A stretch of 64,000 nt of DNA, taken from the NCBI RefSeq assembly GCF_031583065.1, contig NZ_CP134053.1:6613001-6677000 (forward strand). Reading direction: 5' to 3'. Positions 41,610 through 49,560 of this stretch are shown here, piece after piece (within the stretch, counting starts at the first letter, position 1; every line of letters starts with the position of its first letter). Under the pieces are notes generated by a model that had not been told where the DNA came from, did not search any database, and saw only the letters and a program-made list of their open reading frames with translations. The translations under genes and the position numbers were made by a program. This DNA is from Streptomyces sp. CGMCC 4.7035. Its GTDB lineage: Bacteria; Actinomycetota; Actinomycetes; Streptomycetales; Streptomycetaceae.

Positions 41610-42224
41610 TCAGGGCGTCCGTGGAACCGCCGAGAACGCCGGCGGCGAGTACTCCGCGGAGGCCGAGGGACCGGTGCCGGAGCTCGTCTCCTGGCCTTGC
41701 TCCAGACCGGTGGAGGCGGGCGGCGGAACCTGCTCCTGGCGACCCGAGGAGGCGCCCCGGTACACCGCGGTGAAGGCCAGCACGACCATGCCTATGCCCA
41801 TCACGAGGGCGAGGATCCAGGCGACCGGGCGGTGCCAGCGGGCTCCCTTGCCGTAGAACCTGCCGTAGGAGCCGGGCGCGCCGTAGCGCTCCTCCAGGAC
41901 CTCCGGGTCGTCCAGGTCGTCCAGTTCCCGGCCGTGGCCGAAGCGACCGCCCTCGTCGGGTGCGAATCCGTCCTCGAAGCGCTCGTCGTCACCGCGCACG
42001 CCCCTGGCGTGCGCCCGGCGCGCCTCGGCTTCCTGTGCCTCGGCGCGGGCCTGGGCGGCGGCGAGGAGTCTCTCCACGGCCGTCGGCTCGTGGACCACGG
42101 CCGCCCGTACGAAGGCCTCGTCGAAGACCACGGAGGCGAACTCTTCGTCCATACCTCCGCGGTCGCGGTCGTCGTCGGGCTCCCGGCCGTCGGCAAACGG
42201 CGTGCCCCCCACGTCCTCCGGCAC
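41610..42224 (-). CDS. Single-pass membrane protein with SVVFDExFVRAA motif (paralogue B)
   Basis: The 204-residue protein starts at GTG 42224 with TACTCT six bases upstream, the same -10/start arrangement as paralogue A. The cytoplasmic region contains SVVFDEAFVRAA (residues 31-42) followed by an Ala/Glu-rich helix and an acidic segment (RGVRGDDERFEDGFAPDEGG). One membrane helix (AWILALVMGIGMVVLAFTAV, about 133-155) leads to a short Pro/Ser-rich exterior. A start further upstream would cross the -10-like hexamer. It lies 154 bp upstream of paralogue A. The shared motif implies a common cytoplasmic partner; this is inference. Confidence 0.8.
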   Translation of the reverse strand: MPEDVGGTPFADGREPDDDRDRGGMDEEFASVVFDEAFVRAAVVHEPTAVERLLAAAQARAEAQEAEARRAHARGVRGDDERFEDGFAPDEGGRFGHGRELDDLDDPEVLEERYGAPGSYGRFYGKGARWHRPVAWILALVMGIGMVVLAFTAVYRGASSGRQEQVPPPASTGLEQGQETSSGTGPSASAEYSPPAFSAVPRTP

Positions 42225-42357
42225 GGATCCAGAGTAGACCTGGGGGGTCAATTTGGGCAGACGGTAAGGAAATTCATCCGCCTGGCGAGACAGTCCACAG
42301 GGGGTCGCCAGGGACAACGGCCCCGACCGGCAGGGCGACCGGCCAGGAAGCGCCTGC

Positions 42358-42574
42358 TCAGCGCCTCACAGGAGGCCCGTTCCCGCGCCCCCAGCGCCTC
42401 ACCGGCCCGTCCCCGCGCCGCTCAGCGCCGGGACACGCGTCCCCACGGCGCTCGGCGCCGTACGTGCGTCCTCGCGCCGCTCAGCGCCGTACAGGCCGCA
42501 CGTGCCCGTCCCCGCGCCCTCAGCGCCGTACACGCGTCCCCGCGCCGCTCAGCGCCGTACGTGCCCGTCCCCGG
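42358..42574. repeat. Tandem repeat extending from the proA 3' end
   Basis: Seven units of 29-39 bp begin at 42358, about 42391, 42422, 42452, 42481, 42520 and 42549, each opening TCAGCGCC or a one-base variant and carrying GTCCCCGCGCC. The unit at 42549 is the authentic proA 3' end (it contains the stop codon and the codons for H-V-R-R). The other six lie downstream of the gene and become less similar with distance. The CGGCGCTGAGCG palindromes let each unit form a small hairpin. Confidence 0.8.
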
Positions 42575-43835
42575 TGACGATGTACTTCGTGCTCGTCAGC
42601 TCCGGCAGGCCCATCGGCCCCCTGGCGTGCAGCTTCTGCGTGGAGATGCCGATCTCCGCGCCGAAGCCGAACTGGCCGCCGTCCGTGAACCGCGTCGACG
42701 CGTTCACGGCGACCGTCGTCGAGTCGACCAGCTGGGTGAAGCGGCGGGCGGCCTGCTGCGAGGTGGTGACGATCGCCTCGGTGTGGCCGGAGCTCCACAG
42801 CCGGATGTGCTGCACGGCCTTGTCCAGGGAGTCCACGACCGCGGCGGCGATGTCGTACGACAGGTACTCGGTGTCCCAGTCCTCCGGCGTGGCCTCGACC
42901 ACCGTCGCCCGGGAGTCCTTGGCGTACGCCATCACCCGCTCGTCGGCGTGCACCGTGACCCCGGCATCCGCGAGGGCGTCCAGGGCCCGCGGCAGGAACT
43001 CGGGGGCGATGTCCTGGTGGACCAGCAGCGTCTCGGCGGCGTTGCACACGCTCACGCGCTGGGCCTTGGAGTTGATCAGGATGTCGATCGCCATGTCGAT
43101 GTCGGCCTGGGCGTCGACGTAGACATGGCAGTTGCCGGTGCCGGTCTCGATGACCGGGACCTTGGACTCCTGGACGACCGTCTGGATCAGGGAGGCGCCA
43201 CCACGCGGGATGAGCACGTCGACCAGGCCCCGGGCCTGCATCAGATCGCGCACGGACTCGCGGCCCTCACCGGGCACGAGCTGGATGGCGTCGGCGGGCA
43301 GTCCGGCGCCGCCGACGGCGTCACGCAGCACCCGTACGAGGGCGGTGTTCGACTCGTACGCGGAGGACGAGCCGCGCAGCAGCACCGCGTTCCCGGACTT
43401 CAGGCACAGGGCGGCGGCGTCGACGGTCACGTTCGGACGGGCCTCGTAGATGATCCCCACGACGCCGAGCGGGACGCGGACCTGGCGCAGGTCGATGCCG
43501 TTGGGGAGGGTGGAACCGCGCACGACCTCGCCGACCGGGTCGGGCAGCGCGGCGACGTCCCGGACGTCGGAGGCGATGGCCCGGATCCGCTCGGGCGTGA
43601 GCGTGAGCCGGTCGATGATCGCCTCGCTGGTGCCGGCCTCGCGGGCCTTGGCGATGTCCCTGGTGTTGGCCTCGACGATCTCGCTCGTACGGACCTCCAG
43701 CGCGTCCGCCATGGCGAGCAGCGCGTCGTCCTTCTCGGCCCTCGGCAGCGGCGCGAGGTCGGCGGCTGCGGCCTGGGCGCGGTAGGCGGCCTGGTTGACC
43801 GGGGACATGGAGTCGTACGGCGAGAGCGAGGTCAT
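42549..43835 (-). CDS. proA: Glutamate-5-semialdehyde dehydrogenase (gamma-glutamyl phosphate reductase)
   Basis: The 428-residue enzyme reduces gamma-glutamyl phosphate to glutamate semialdehyde with NADPH, the second step of proline synthesis. [33 protein letters not shown] and the catalytic-Cys motif [17 protein letters not shown] are family signatures. The C-terminal [20 protein letters not shown] is also complete. ATG 43835 lacks a ribosome site; TACCCT lies six bases upstream, suggesting a leaderless mRNA. The partner gene proB lies 700 bp further upstream on the same strand. The last codons belong to a tandem repeat that continues beyond the stop. Confidence 0.97.
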   Translation of the reverse strand: MTSLSPYDSMSPVNQAAYRAQAAAADLAPLPRAEKDDALLAMADALEVRTSEIVEANTRDIAKAREAGTSEAIIDRLTLTPERIRAIASDVRDVAALPDPVGEVVRGSTLPNGIDLRQVRVPLGVVGIIYEARPNVTVDAAALCLKSGNAVLLRGSSSAYESNTALVRVLRDAVGGAGLPADAIQLVPGEGRESVRDLMQARGLVDVLIPRGGASLIQTVVQESKVPVIETGTGNCHVYVDAQADIDMAIDILINSKAQRVSVCNAAETLLVHQDIAPEFLPRALDALADAGVTVHADERVMAYAKDSRATVVEATPEDWDTEYLSYDIAAAVVDSLDKAVQHIRLWSSGHTEAIVTTSQQAARRFTQLVDSTTVAVNASTRFTDGGQFGFGAEIGISTQKLHARGPMGLPELTSTKYIVTGDGHVRR

Positions 43836-43918
43836 GAGGGAAGGGTAGTGCGCCTCACGGACCCGTCCAGCGGTTGTCCCACACCCCGAGACAAGCCGCG
43901 AAGAAGGCTCAAGTCGCC

Positions 43919-44404
43919 TCAAAAGGGGTGGACGCCCACCGGGGTCGCGGGCAGCGGGCCGTACCCCTCGGCGACCCGCTGGTGGTAGGTCTCGCGGTCG
44001 ATGACCTCCAGTCCGACGATCTCCCAGGGCGGCAGCCCCGCGGTCTGGCGGTGCTCGCCCCACAGGCGCAGCGCGACCGCCGCGGCGTCGTGCAGGTCGC
44101 GGGCCTCCTCCCAGTAGCGGATCTCCGCGTGGTCGCCCGCATAGCGGCTGGTCAGCAGAAAGGGGTGGTCATGGGCGAGCTGTTCGAGTGCGCGCCGCAC
44201 CTCCGTCAGCGGGGCCTCCTCGCCGGAGACGCTGAGCGTGACGTGCCAGAGGCGGGGCGTGTCGCCGGGTTCCTCGTACGCCCGCCCGGCCGTGACGCTG
44301 GTCAGGGCGCGCGCCTCGCCCGTCTTGCGGAAGGCACCGCCGTCACGAGAGGCACCGGCGGTGCCATCACCGCGGGACGCCACCCCAGGGCGCACTCGTC
44401 TCAC
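43919..44404 (-). CDS. Hypothetical protein between proA and proB
   Basis: The 161-residue protein has a disordered, Gly/Arg-rich start ([20 protein letters not shown]) and a folded second half: [20 protein letters not shown], then [20 protein letters not shown] and [20 protein letters not shown]. It ends [12 protein letters not shown] nearly perfect ribosome site (AAGGAGG) lies five bases before GTG 44404, which fixes the start. I recognise no family. It lies between proB and proA on the same strand, but that arrangement may be only positional. Confidence 0.75.
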   Translation of the reverse strand: MRRVRPGVASRGDGTAGASRDGGAFRKTGEARALTSVTAGRAYEEPGDTPRLWHVTLSVSGEEAPLTEVRRALEQLAHDHPFLLTSRYAGDHAEIRYWEEARDLHDAAAVALRLWGEHRQTAGLPPWEIVGLEVIDRETYHQRVAEGYGPLPATPVGVHPF

Positions 44405-44535
44405 GACCTCCTCCTTACGCGGTGCTCGTACGGAATGGTTCCCTGAGACAAAGTTGAGCAGGCCGCAAGGCTCCATGGGGTGGTTTTACGGAACGTCCCC
44501 ACCGGAGGGCCGCGCGGGGCGCGCCGCCGGGACCG

Positions 44536-45666
44536 TCACGGGTGCAGGATGACCAGGTCGTCCCGGTGGACGACCTCGCGTTCGTAGGCCGGACCCAGTT
44601 CGCGCGCCAGTTCCCTGGTCGAGCGGCCGATCAGCCGGGGGATCTCCTTGGCGTCGAAGTTCACGAGCCCGCGCGCCACCGCCCGTCCCGCGCTGTCGCG
44701 CAGTTCGACGGGGTCGCCCGCAACGAAGTCGCCCTCGACGGCCGCGATACCGGCGGGCAGCAGCGACGTGCGGCGTTCGACGACCGCGCGCACGGCCCCG
44801 TCGTCGAGCATGAGCGCGCCCTGCGGGGTGGAGGCGTGCTGCAACCACAGCAGCCGGTCGGCGGAGCGCCTGCCGGTGGGGTGGAAGTAGGTGCCGGTGT
44901 CCCGGCCCGCGAGGGCGTCGGCGGCGTGGACTGCGGAGGTGAGCACCACGGGGATGCCGGCCGCCGCCGCGATCCGGGCGGCCTCGACCTTGGTGACCAT
45001 GCCGCCGGTGCCGACGCCGGCCTTGCCCGCGCTGCCGATCTCCACGTGAGCGAGGTCTTCCGGCCCCCGCACTTCCGCTATCCGTGAGGTCCCGGGCTTG
45101 CTGGGGTCCCCGTCGTACACGCCGTCCACGTCCGACAGCAGGACCAGCAGGTCGGCCCGTACGAGATGGGCGACGAGCGCGGCGAGGCGGTCGTTGTCGC
45201 CGAAACGGATCTCGTCCGTGGCGACCGTGTCGTTCTCGTTGACGACCGGCACCGCGCCCATCGCGAGGAGCTTGTCGAGGGTGCGGGAGGCGTTGCGGTG
45301 GTGGGCGCGGCGGCTGGTGTCGTCGCCGGTCAGCAGGATCTGGCCGACCCGGACGGCGTAGCGGGCGAAGGAGGCGGTGTAGCGGGCCACCAGGAGGCCC
45401 TGGCCGACGCTGGCGGCGGCCTGCTGGCGGGCGAGGTCCTTGGGGCGGCGGCGCAGGCCGAGCGGGGCGAGGCCCGCGGCGATGGCGCCGGAGGAGACGA
45501 GAACGATCTCCCGTTCACCGCCGCTGCGGTGCTTGGCGAGGACGTCCACGAGGGCATCGACGCGGTCGGCGTCGAGCCCGCCCGCGGCCGTGGTCAGCGA
45601 GGAGGATCCGACCTTGACGACGATCCTGCGGGCGTCCGCCACTGCCTGCCTTGCTGCCCCTGCCAC
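44536..45666 (-). CDS. proB: Glutamate 5-kinase
   Basis: The 376-residue enzyme phosphorylates glutamate with ATP in the first committed step of proline synthesis. The amino-acid kinase fold shows IVVKVGSSSLTTAAGGLDAD, IVLVSSGAIAAGLAPLGL, VPVVNENDTVATDEIRFGDN and LLVLLSDVDGVYDGDPSKPG. The C-terminal PUA domain (FVAGDPVELRDSAGRAVARG, LVNFDAKEIPRLIGRSTREL) is present, the form regulated by proline feedback. The start is GTG 45666. proB and proA are separated by one hypothetical gene in the same direction. Confidence 0.97.
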   Translation of the reverse strand: MAGAARQAVADARRIVVKVGSSSLTTAAGGLDADRVDALVDVLAKHRSGGEREIVLVSSGAIAAGLAPLGLRRRPKDLARQQAAASVGQGLLVARYTASFARYAVRVGQILLTGDDTSRRAHHRNASRTLDKLLAMGAVPVVNENDTVATDEIRFGDNDRLAALVAHLVRADLLVLLSDVDGVYDGDPSKPGTSRIAEVRGPEDLAHVEIGSAGKAGVGTGGMVTKVEAARIAAAAGIPVVLTSAVHAADALAGRDTGTYFHPTGRRSADRLLWLQHASTPQGALMLDDGAVRAVVERRTSLLPAGIAAVEGDFVAGDPVELRDSAGRAVARGLVNFDAKEIPRLIGRSTRELARELGPAYEREVVHRDDLVILHP

Positions 45667-46004
45667 GTGCGGTCGTCCCCTCGCGTTCCGGCTCTCCCGC
45701 GCAATCTACGCGAAGAGGGCTGGTGGGCGCCCGCGCGTTTCAGTGGGCGGACCCGCTGGGGTGGGGCGGGGGCAGGAGCGGGGTCGGTGGGCGGCAGGTG
45801 CGGGGTGGCGGGTGGCGGTCGCGGGCGGACATGTCCGAGAGCAGGCTCCACCGCGGCGCACCTGGCCCAGAGCAGGCTCCACCCGGTGGAATCCGCCCTC
45901 CTCGTCCCGACGGTGTCGCCCGTCGTCCCGACGGTGCCGCAGCGTCCCGCCCCACCCCTGCCGTAGGGGTGGGCAGGCCGCGCTTGGCAGGACCTGACCG
46001 TGCC
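45667..46004. other. Intergenic region between proB and galE
   Basis: This 338-bp gap has no convincing gene. It contains short repeats (GAGCAGGCTCCACC twice, and a GTCCCGACGGTG pair) in a GC-rich context, and a hairpin near its galE end. The proB upstream promoter should lie in its left part, but no clear -10/-35 pair was found. Confidence 0.6.
45951..45973 (-). terminator. Hairpin downstream of galE
   Basis: CCCACCCCT-GCCGT-AGGGGTGGG is a perfect 9-bp stem with a 5-base loop, 32 bp after the galE stop on the minus strand. Confidence 0.8.
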
Positions 46005-46976
46005 TCAGCCGTGGCGGTGGCGCCACCCCTGCCAGGCGGACTCGATCATGTCGTCCAGGCCGTGGCGGGCGGCCCACCCCAGTTCCTCGCGGATACGGTC
46101 CGCCGATGCGACCACTCGCGCCGGATCGCCGGGGCGGCGGTCGGTCACCTCGGGCGACAGCTGCTCGTTGCCGGTGACCTTGAGGATGCGGTCCACCATC
46201 TGCCGGACCGAACTCCCCTCGCCCCGGCCGATGTTGAGGGTGAGCGAGGTCCCCTCCGGGGCCTCGTTCAGGCGCCGCGCCGCCGCCAGATGGGCAGAGG
46301 CGATGTCCTGCACGTGGATGTAGTCACGCACGCAGGTGCCGTCCGGCGTGGCGTAGTCATCGCCGAAGATCCGGGGAGGCTCACCGGCCTCCAGCCGCTC
46401 GAACACCATGGGGATGAGGTTGAAGACGCCCGAGTCGGACAGTTCGGGGGTGGCGGCCCCGGCCACGTTGAAGTAGCGCAGGGAGGCGGCTCGGAGGCCG
46501 TGGGCGTGCGCGGCGGCGTTGATCAGCCACTCGCCGACCAACTTGGTTTCGCCGTAGGGGCTCATGGGAACGCAGGGGGTGTCCTCGGTGACGAGGTTCA
46601 CATCCGGCATGCCGTACACGGCGGCGGACGAGGAGAAGACGATCCTGTCGACGCCGGTGGCCGCCATCACCTCGAGCAGGGTCTGCAGACCGGTGACGTT
46701 CTCCCGGTAGTAATGGAGCGGCCGCTCAACCGACTCCCCCACCTGCTTCTTGGCCGCGATATGCACCACACCCGTCACAACATGGTCACGAATCGCCTGC
46801 TCAAGGAGCGGCGCGTCCAGCACACTGCCCACGACCAGCGGCACATCGGCGGGCACCCGGTCGGCGCTGCCGGTCGACAGGTCGTCGTACACGACCACGC
46901 TCTCGCCGCCCTCGACCATGGCGCGCACCACATGCGCACCGATGTACCCCGCACCGCCCGTGACCAGCCAGCTCAT
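46005..46976 (-). CDS. galE: UDP-glucose 4-epimerase
   Basis: The 323-residue SDR-family enzyme interconverts UDP-glucose and UDP-galactose (or the N-acetyl forms). The NAD site is WLVTGGAGYIGAHVVRAM, the catalytic YxxxK is in MSPYGETKLVGEW and the associated Ser in IVFSSSAAVYGMPDV; IFGDDYATPDGTCVRDYIHV is a GalE signature. ATG 46976 was chosen because GGGAGG lies seven bases upstream; GTG 46982 is too close to it. It is divergent from the GT2-TagF gene at 47304 and probably supplies a galactosyl nucleotide for the envelope polymer block. Confidence 0.93.
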   Translation of the reverse strand: MSWLVTGGAGYIGAHVVRAMVEGGESVVVYDDLSTGSADRVPADVPLVVGSVLDAPLLEQAIRDHVVTGVVHIAAKKQVGESVERPLHYYRENVTGLQTLLEVMAATGVDRIVFSSSAAVYGMPDVNLVTEDTPCVPMSPYGETKLVGEWLINAAAHAHGLRAASLRYFNVAGAATPELSDSGVFNLIPMVFERLEAGEPPRIFGDDYATPDGTCVRDYIHVQDIASAHLAAARRLNEAPEGTSLTLNIGRGEGSSVRQMVDRILKVTGNEQLSPEVTDRRPGDPARVVASADRIREELGWAARHGLDDMIESAWQGWRHRHG

Positions 46977-47303
46977 CCTCACGCCTCCCGCATCCTCGTC
47001 ACTGGACAGCAGACTCGTTCATGGACGGGGGAAAATCGAGTCCGGCATTTTGGGCGCAATCGCAAAGAACACGGGCGGGGGCGACTGTGAGGAAGTTCTC
47101 CAGTCGACCAGAAAAGGGAAATAAGGGACCGCCTGTGGAGCTTCGCGACCGTAGCGTTCCCCAGGTGGCCCCGCTACCTTGCCGATGGAATTTCACGTGA
47201 ACCCTTTACGCTGATGCGGCAGCGCACTCCAGGACCGTCGGCGAACGGAGGCGCTCCGGCCCAGCTCACGCTCGTGTGATCAGTTCTCGGAACAGGTTGA
47301 AGG
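46977..47303. promoter_or_regulatory. Divergent regulatory region between galE and the GT2-TagF gene
   Basis: This 327-bp region, AT-richer than its surroundings, should hold promoters for both genes. It contains TTCACGTGAA (47192-47201), a perfect 10-bp palindrome that looks like an operator, in the context GATGGAATTTCACGTGAACC. No coding frame was recognised. Confidence 0.45.
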
Positions 47304-49535
47304 ATGCCAAGACTGTCTCTCGTCGTCCCCGCGTACAAGGTGCAGGGCTACCTCACCGAGTGCCTCGACTCCGTGCTCGGGCAGGATTACACGGACTTCG
47401 AGGTCATCGCGGTCGACGACTGCTCACCGGACAGCTCGGGCGCCATCCTCGACGAGTACGCGCAGCGCGACGCACGCATTCATGTGATTCACCTCACTGA
47501 AAACGTCGGGCTCGGACGCGCGCGCAACGCCGGCCTGGAAAAGGCCCAGGGCGATTACGTGTTGTTCCTGGACAGCGACGACACACTGTCCGACGGTGCG
47601 CTCAAGGCGATAGCCGACCGGCTCGAAGCCACCGGGGACCCCGAGATATTGGTCTACGACTACGCCCGCAGCTACTGGGACGGCCGGATCCGCCCCAACC
47701 AGCGGGTGGACCTGCTCAAGAGTGACGGCCCGGACGTGTTCCCGCTCGCCGACCGGCCGCAGCTTCTCGATCTTCTCCAGATCGTCTGGAACAAGGCGTA
47801 CCGCCGGGACTTCATATCCCGTCAGGGCCTCACCTTCCCGCCCGGGTACTACGAGGACGCCCCCTGGACGTTCTGCTCGATGATCAGCGCGCAGAGCATC
47901 ACCGTGCTGGACCGGGTCTGTGTGATGTACCGGCAGCGGCGCGAGGGCGGCAACATCCTCAAGACCGTCAGTCGCAAGCACTTCGACGTCTTCGACCAGT
48001 ACGGCCGGGTCTTCGACTTCCTCGACGCCCATCCCGAACTGGCCCGGTGGCGCGAGCCGTTGTTCCGCAAGATGGTCGACCACTACCTGACCATCCTGGA
48101 CCGCCCCGACCGGCTGCCGCAGAACGCGCGGGCGGAGTTCTTCCACCGTGCCTCCGCCGACTACCGTGCCCGCCGCCCCGAGGGCTTCCAGCGGCCACCG
48201 GGCGGACGTGGCCACAAGTACGCGCTGCTGGAGCGGGACGCGTACACCGCGATGGCCGGCGCCACGGCCGCGGTGAAGTTCCGTCAGGCGGTCAGGAAGA
48301 GCACGCGCAACGCCCTGAACCGGTCGAAGCGCAGTGCGATGGGCGTCTTCTACCAGTCCCAGCTGAGGCTGCCGCTCGACGAGAACCTGGCCCTGTTCTC
48401 CGCCTATTGGAGCCGCAGCGTCTCCTGCAACCCCGCGGCCATCGACGCCGAACTCGCGCGTCTGGCCCCGCACATCCGCCGCGTGTGGGCGATCCGCCCG
48501 GAGGCGGTGGACCAGGTGCCCAAGGGCGTGGAGTACGTCCGCGTGGGCTCACGCGAGTACTGGGCGGCTCTCGCTCGCGCCAAGTACCTCGTCAACAACG
48601 TGAACTTCGCCGACACGGTGGTCAAGCGTGAGGGTCAGATCCACCTTCAGACCCACCACGGCACACCGTTGAAGACCATGGGCCTGGACCAGCGCAAGTA
48701 CCCGGCCTCGACCGACATGAACTTCGACAAGCTCCTCGAGCGCTGCGACCGCTGGGACTTCAGCGTCAGCTCCAACCGGTTCTCGACCACCGTGTGGGAG
48801 CGGGTGTACCCCTGTTCGTACATCTCGCTGGAGACCGGCTACCCGCGCAACGACATCCTCGTGAACGCCACGTCCGAGGACGTGCGCCGGGCACGGGCCG
48901 CGCTCGGGCTGGCCGACGGCGCCAAGGCCTTCCTGTACATGCCCACCCACCGCGAGTACCAGCCCGGGTTCGTCCCGAGCCTCGACCTCGCGCGCGTCGC
49001 CGACGAGCTGGGGCCCGACGTGACGCTGATGGTGCGGGGCCACTACTTCTACGGCAGCTCCCCGCACGTCGCCGAGCTGCGTCGCAGCGGCCGGATCGTC
49101 GACGTCTCCGGGCACGCCCAGGTGGAGGAGCTGTACCTGGCCGCGGACGCCTTGATCACGGACTACTCCTCCGCGATGTTCGACTACGCCGTCCTGGACC
49201 GGCCGATCATCACCTACGCTCCCGACTGGGACATCTACTCCGCGGTCCGTGGCACCTACTTCAACCTGCTGGAGGAGCCGCCCGGCGTGGTGGCGACCAC
49301 GCAGGCCGAGCTGATCAGGCTGCTCGGATCGAACGAGTACGACGGGACCGACGCGGCGGAACGCCGGGACGCGTTCCGCCGGCGCTTCTGCGAGTTCGAC
49401 GACGGGCGCGCGGCCGAACGCGTGGTACGACGGGTCTTCCTCGGCGAGGAAACCCCGCTGCCGTTCGTCCCGTTCGCCGAACGTTCCCACGCACCGAACC
49501 CCACCCAGGCGCTCGAACTGGTCGAGCGGGCCTGA
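47304..49535 (+). CDS. GT2-TagF fusion: glycosyltransferase plus CDP-glycerol glycerophosphotransferase domain
   Basis: The 743-residue protein has an N-terminal GT2 domain (about 1-230; VVPAYKVQGYLTECLDSVLG, VLFLDSDDTLSDGALKAI) and a C-terminal TagF-like domain (about 390-720). In the latter IHLQTHHGTPLKTMGLDQRK and LITDYSSAMFDYAVLDRPII match the polymerase motifs HGT and TDYSS-FDY. TagF-type enzymes add glycerol-phosphate from CDP-glycerol to an anionic wall polymer. No signal peptide or membrane helix is evident, as expected for a peripheral enzyme. It is followed by a related larger fusion 25 bp downstream and is divergent from galE. Confidence 0.87.
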   Translation: MPRLSLVVPAYKVQGYLTECLDSVLGQDYTDFEVIAVDDCSPDSSGAILDEYAQRDARIHVIHLTENVGLGRARNAGLEKAQGDYVLFLDSDDTLSDGALKAIADRLEATGDPEILVYDYARSYWDGRIRPNQRVDLLKSDGPDVFPLADRPQLLDLLQIVWNKAYRRDFISRQGLTFPPGYYEDAPWTFCSMISAQSITVLDRVCVMYRQRREGGNILKTVSRKHFDVFDQYGRVFDFLDAHPELARWREPLFRKMVDHYLTILDRPDRLPQNARAEFFHRASADYRARRPEGFQRPPGGRGHKYALLERDAYTAMAGATAAVKFRQAVRKSTRNALNRSKRSAMGVFYQSQLRLPLDENLALFSAYWSRSVSCNPAAIDAELARLAPHIRRVWAIRPEAVDQVPKGVEYVRVGSREYWAALARAKYLVNNVNFADTVVKREGQIHLQTHHGTPLKTMGLDQRKYPASTDMNFDKLLERCDRWDFSVSSNRFSTTVWERVYPCSYISLETGYPRNDILVNATSEDVRRARAALGLADGAKAFLYMPTHREYQPGFVPSLDLARVADELGPDVTLMVRGHYFYGSSPHVAELRRSGRIVDVSGHAQVEELYLAADALITDYSSAMFDYAVLDRPIITYAPDWDIYSAVRGTYFNLLEEPPGVVATTQAELIRLLGSNEYDGTDAAERRDAFRRRFCEFDDGRAAERVVRRVFLGEETPLPFVPFAERSHAPNPTQALELVERA

Positions 49536-49560
49536 CCCCGGATAGGAGACCCACCAACAC

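Noticed and set aside
42358..42574. CRISPR or integron in the proA-end repeats.
   Set aside because: No unique spacers, unit lengths drift and the first unit is the end of proA itself.
41541..43988. An 815-codon plus-strand open frame opposite proA.
   Set aside because: No recognisable motif; proA is complete on the other strand.
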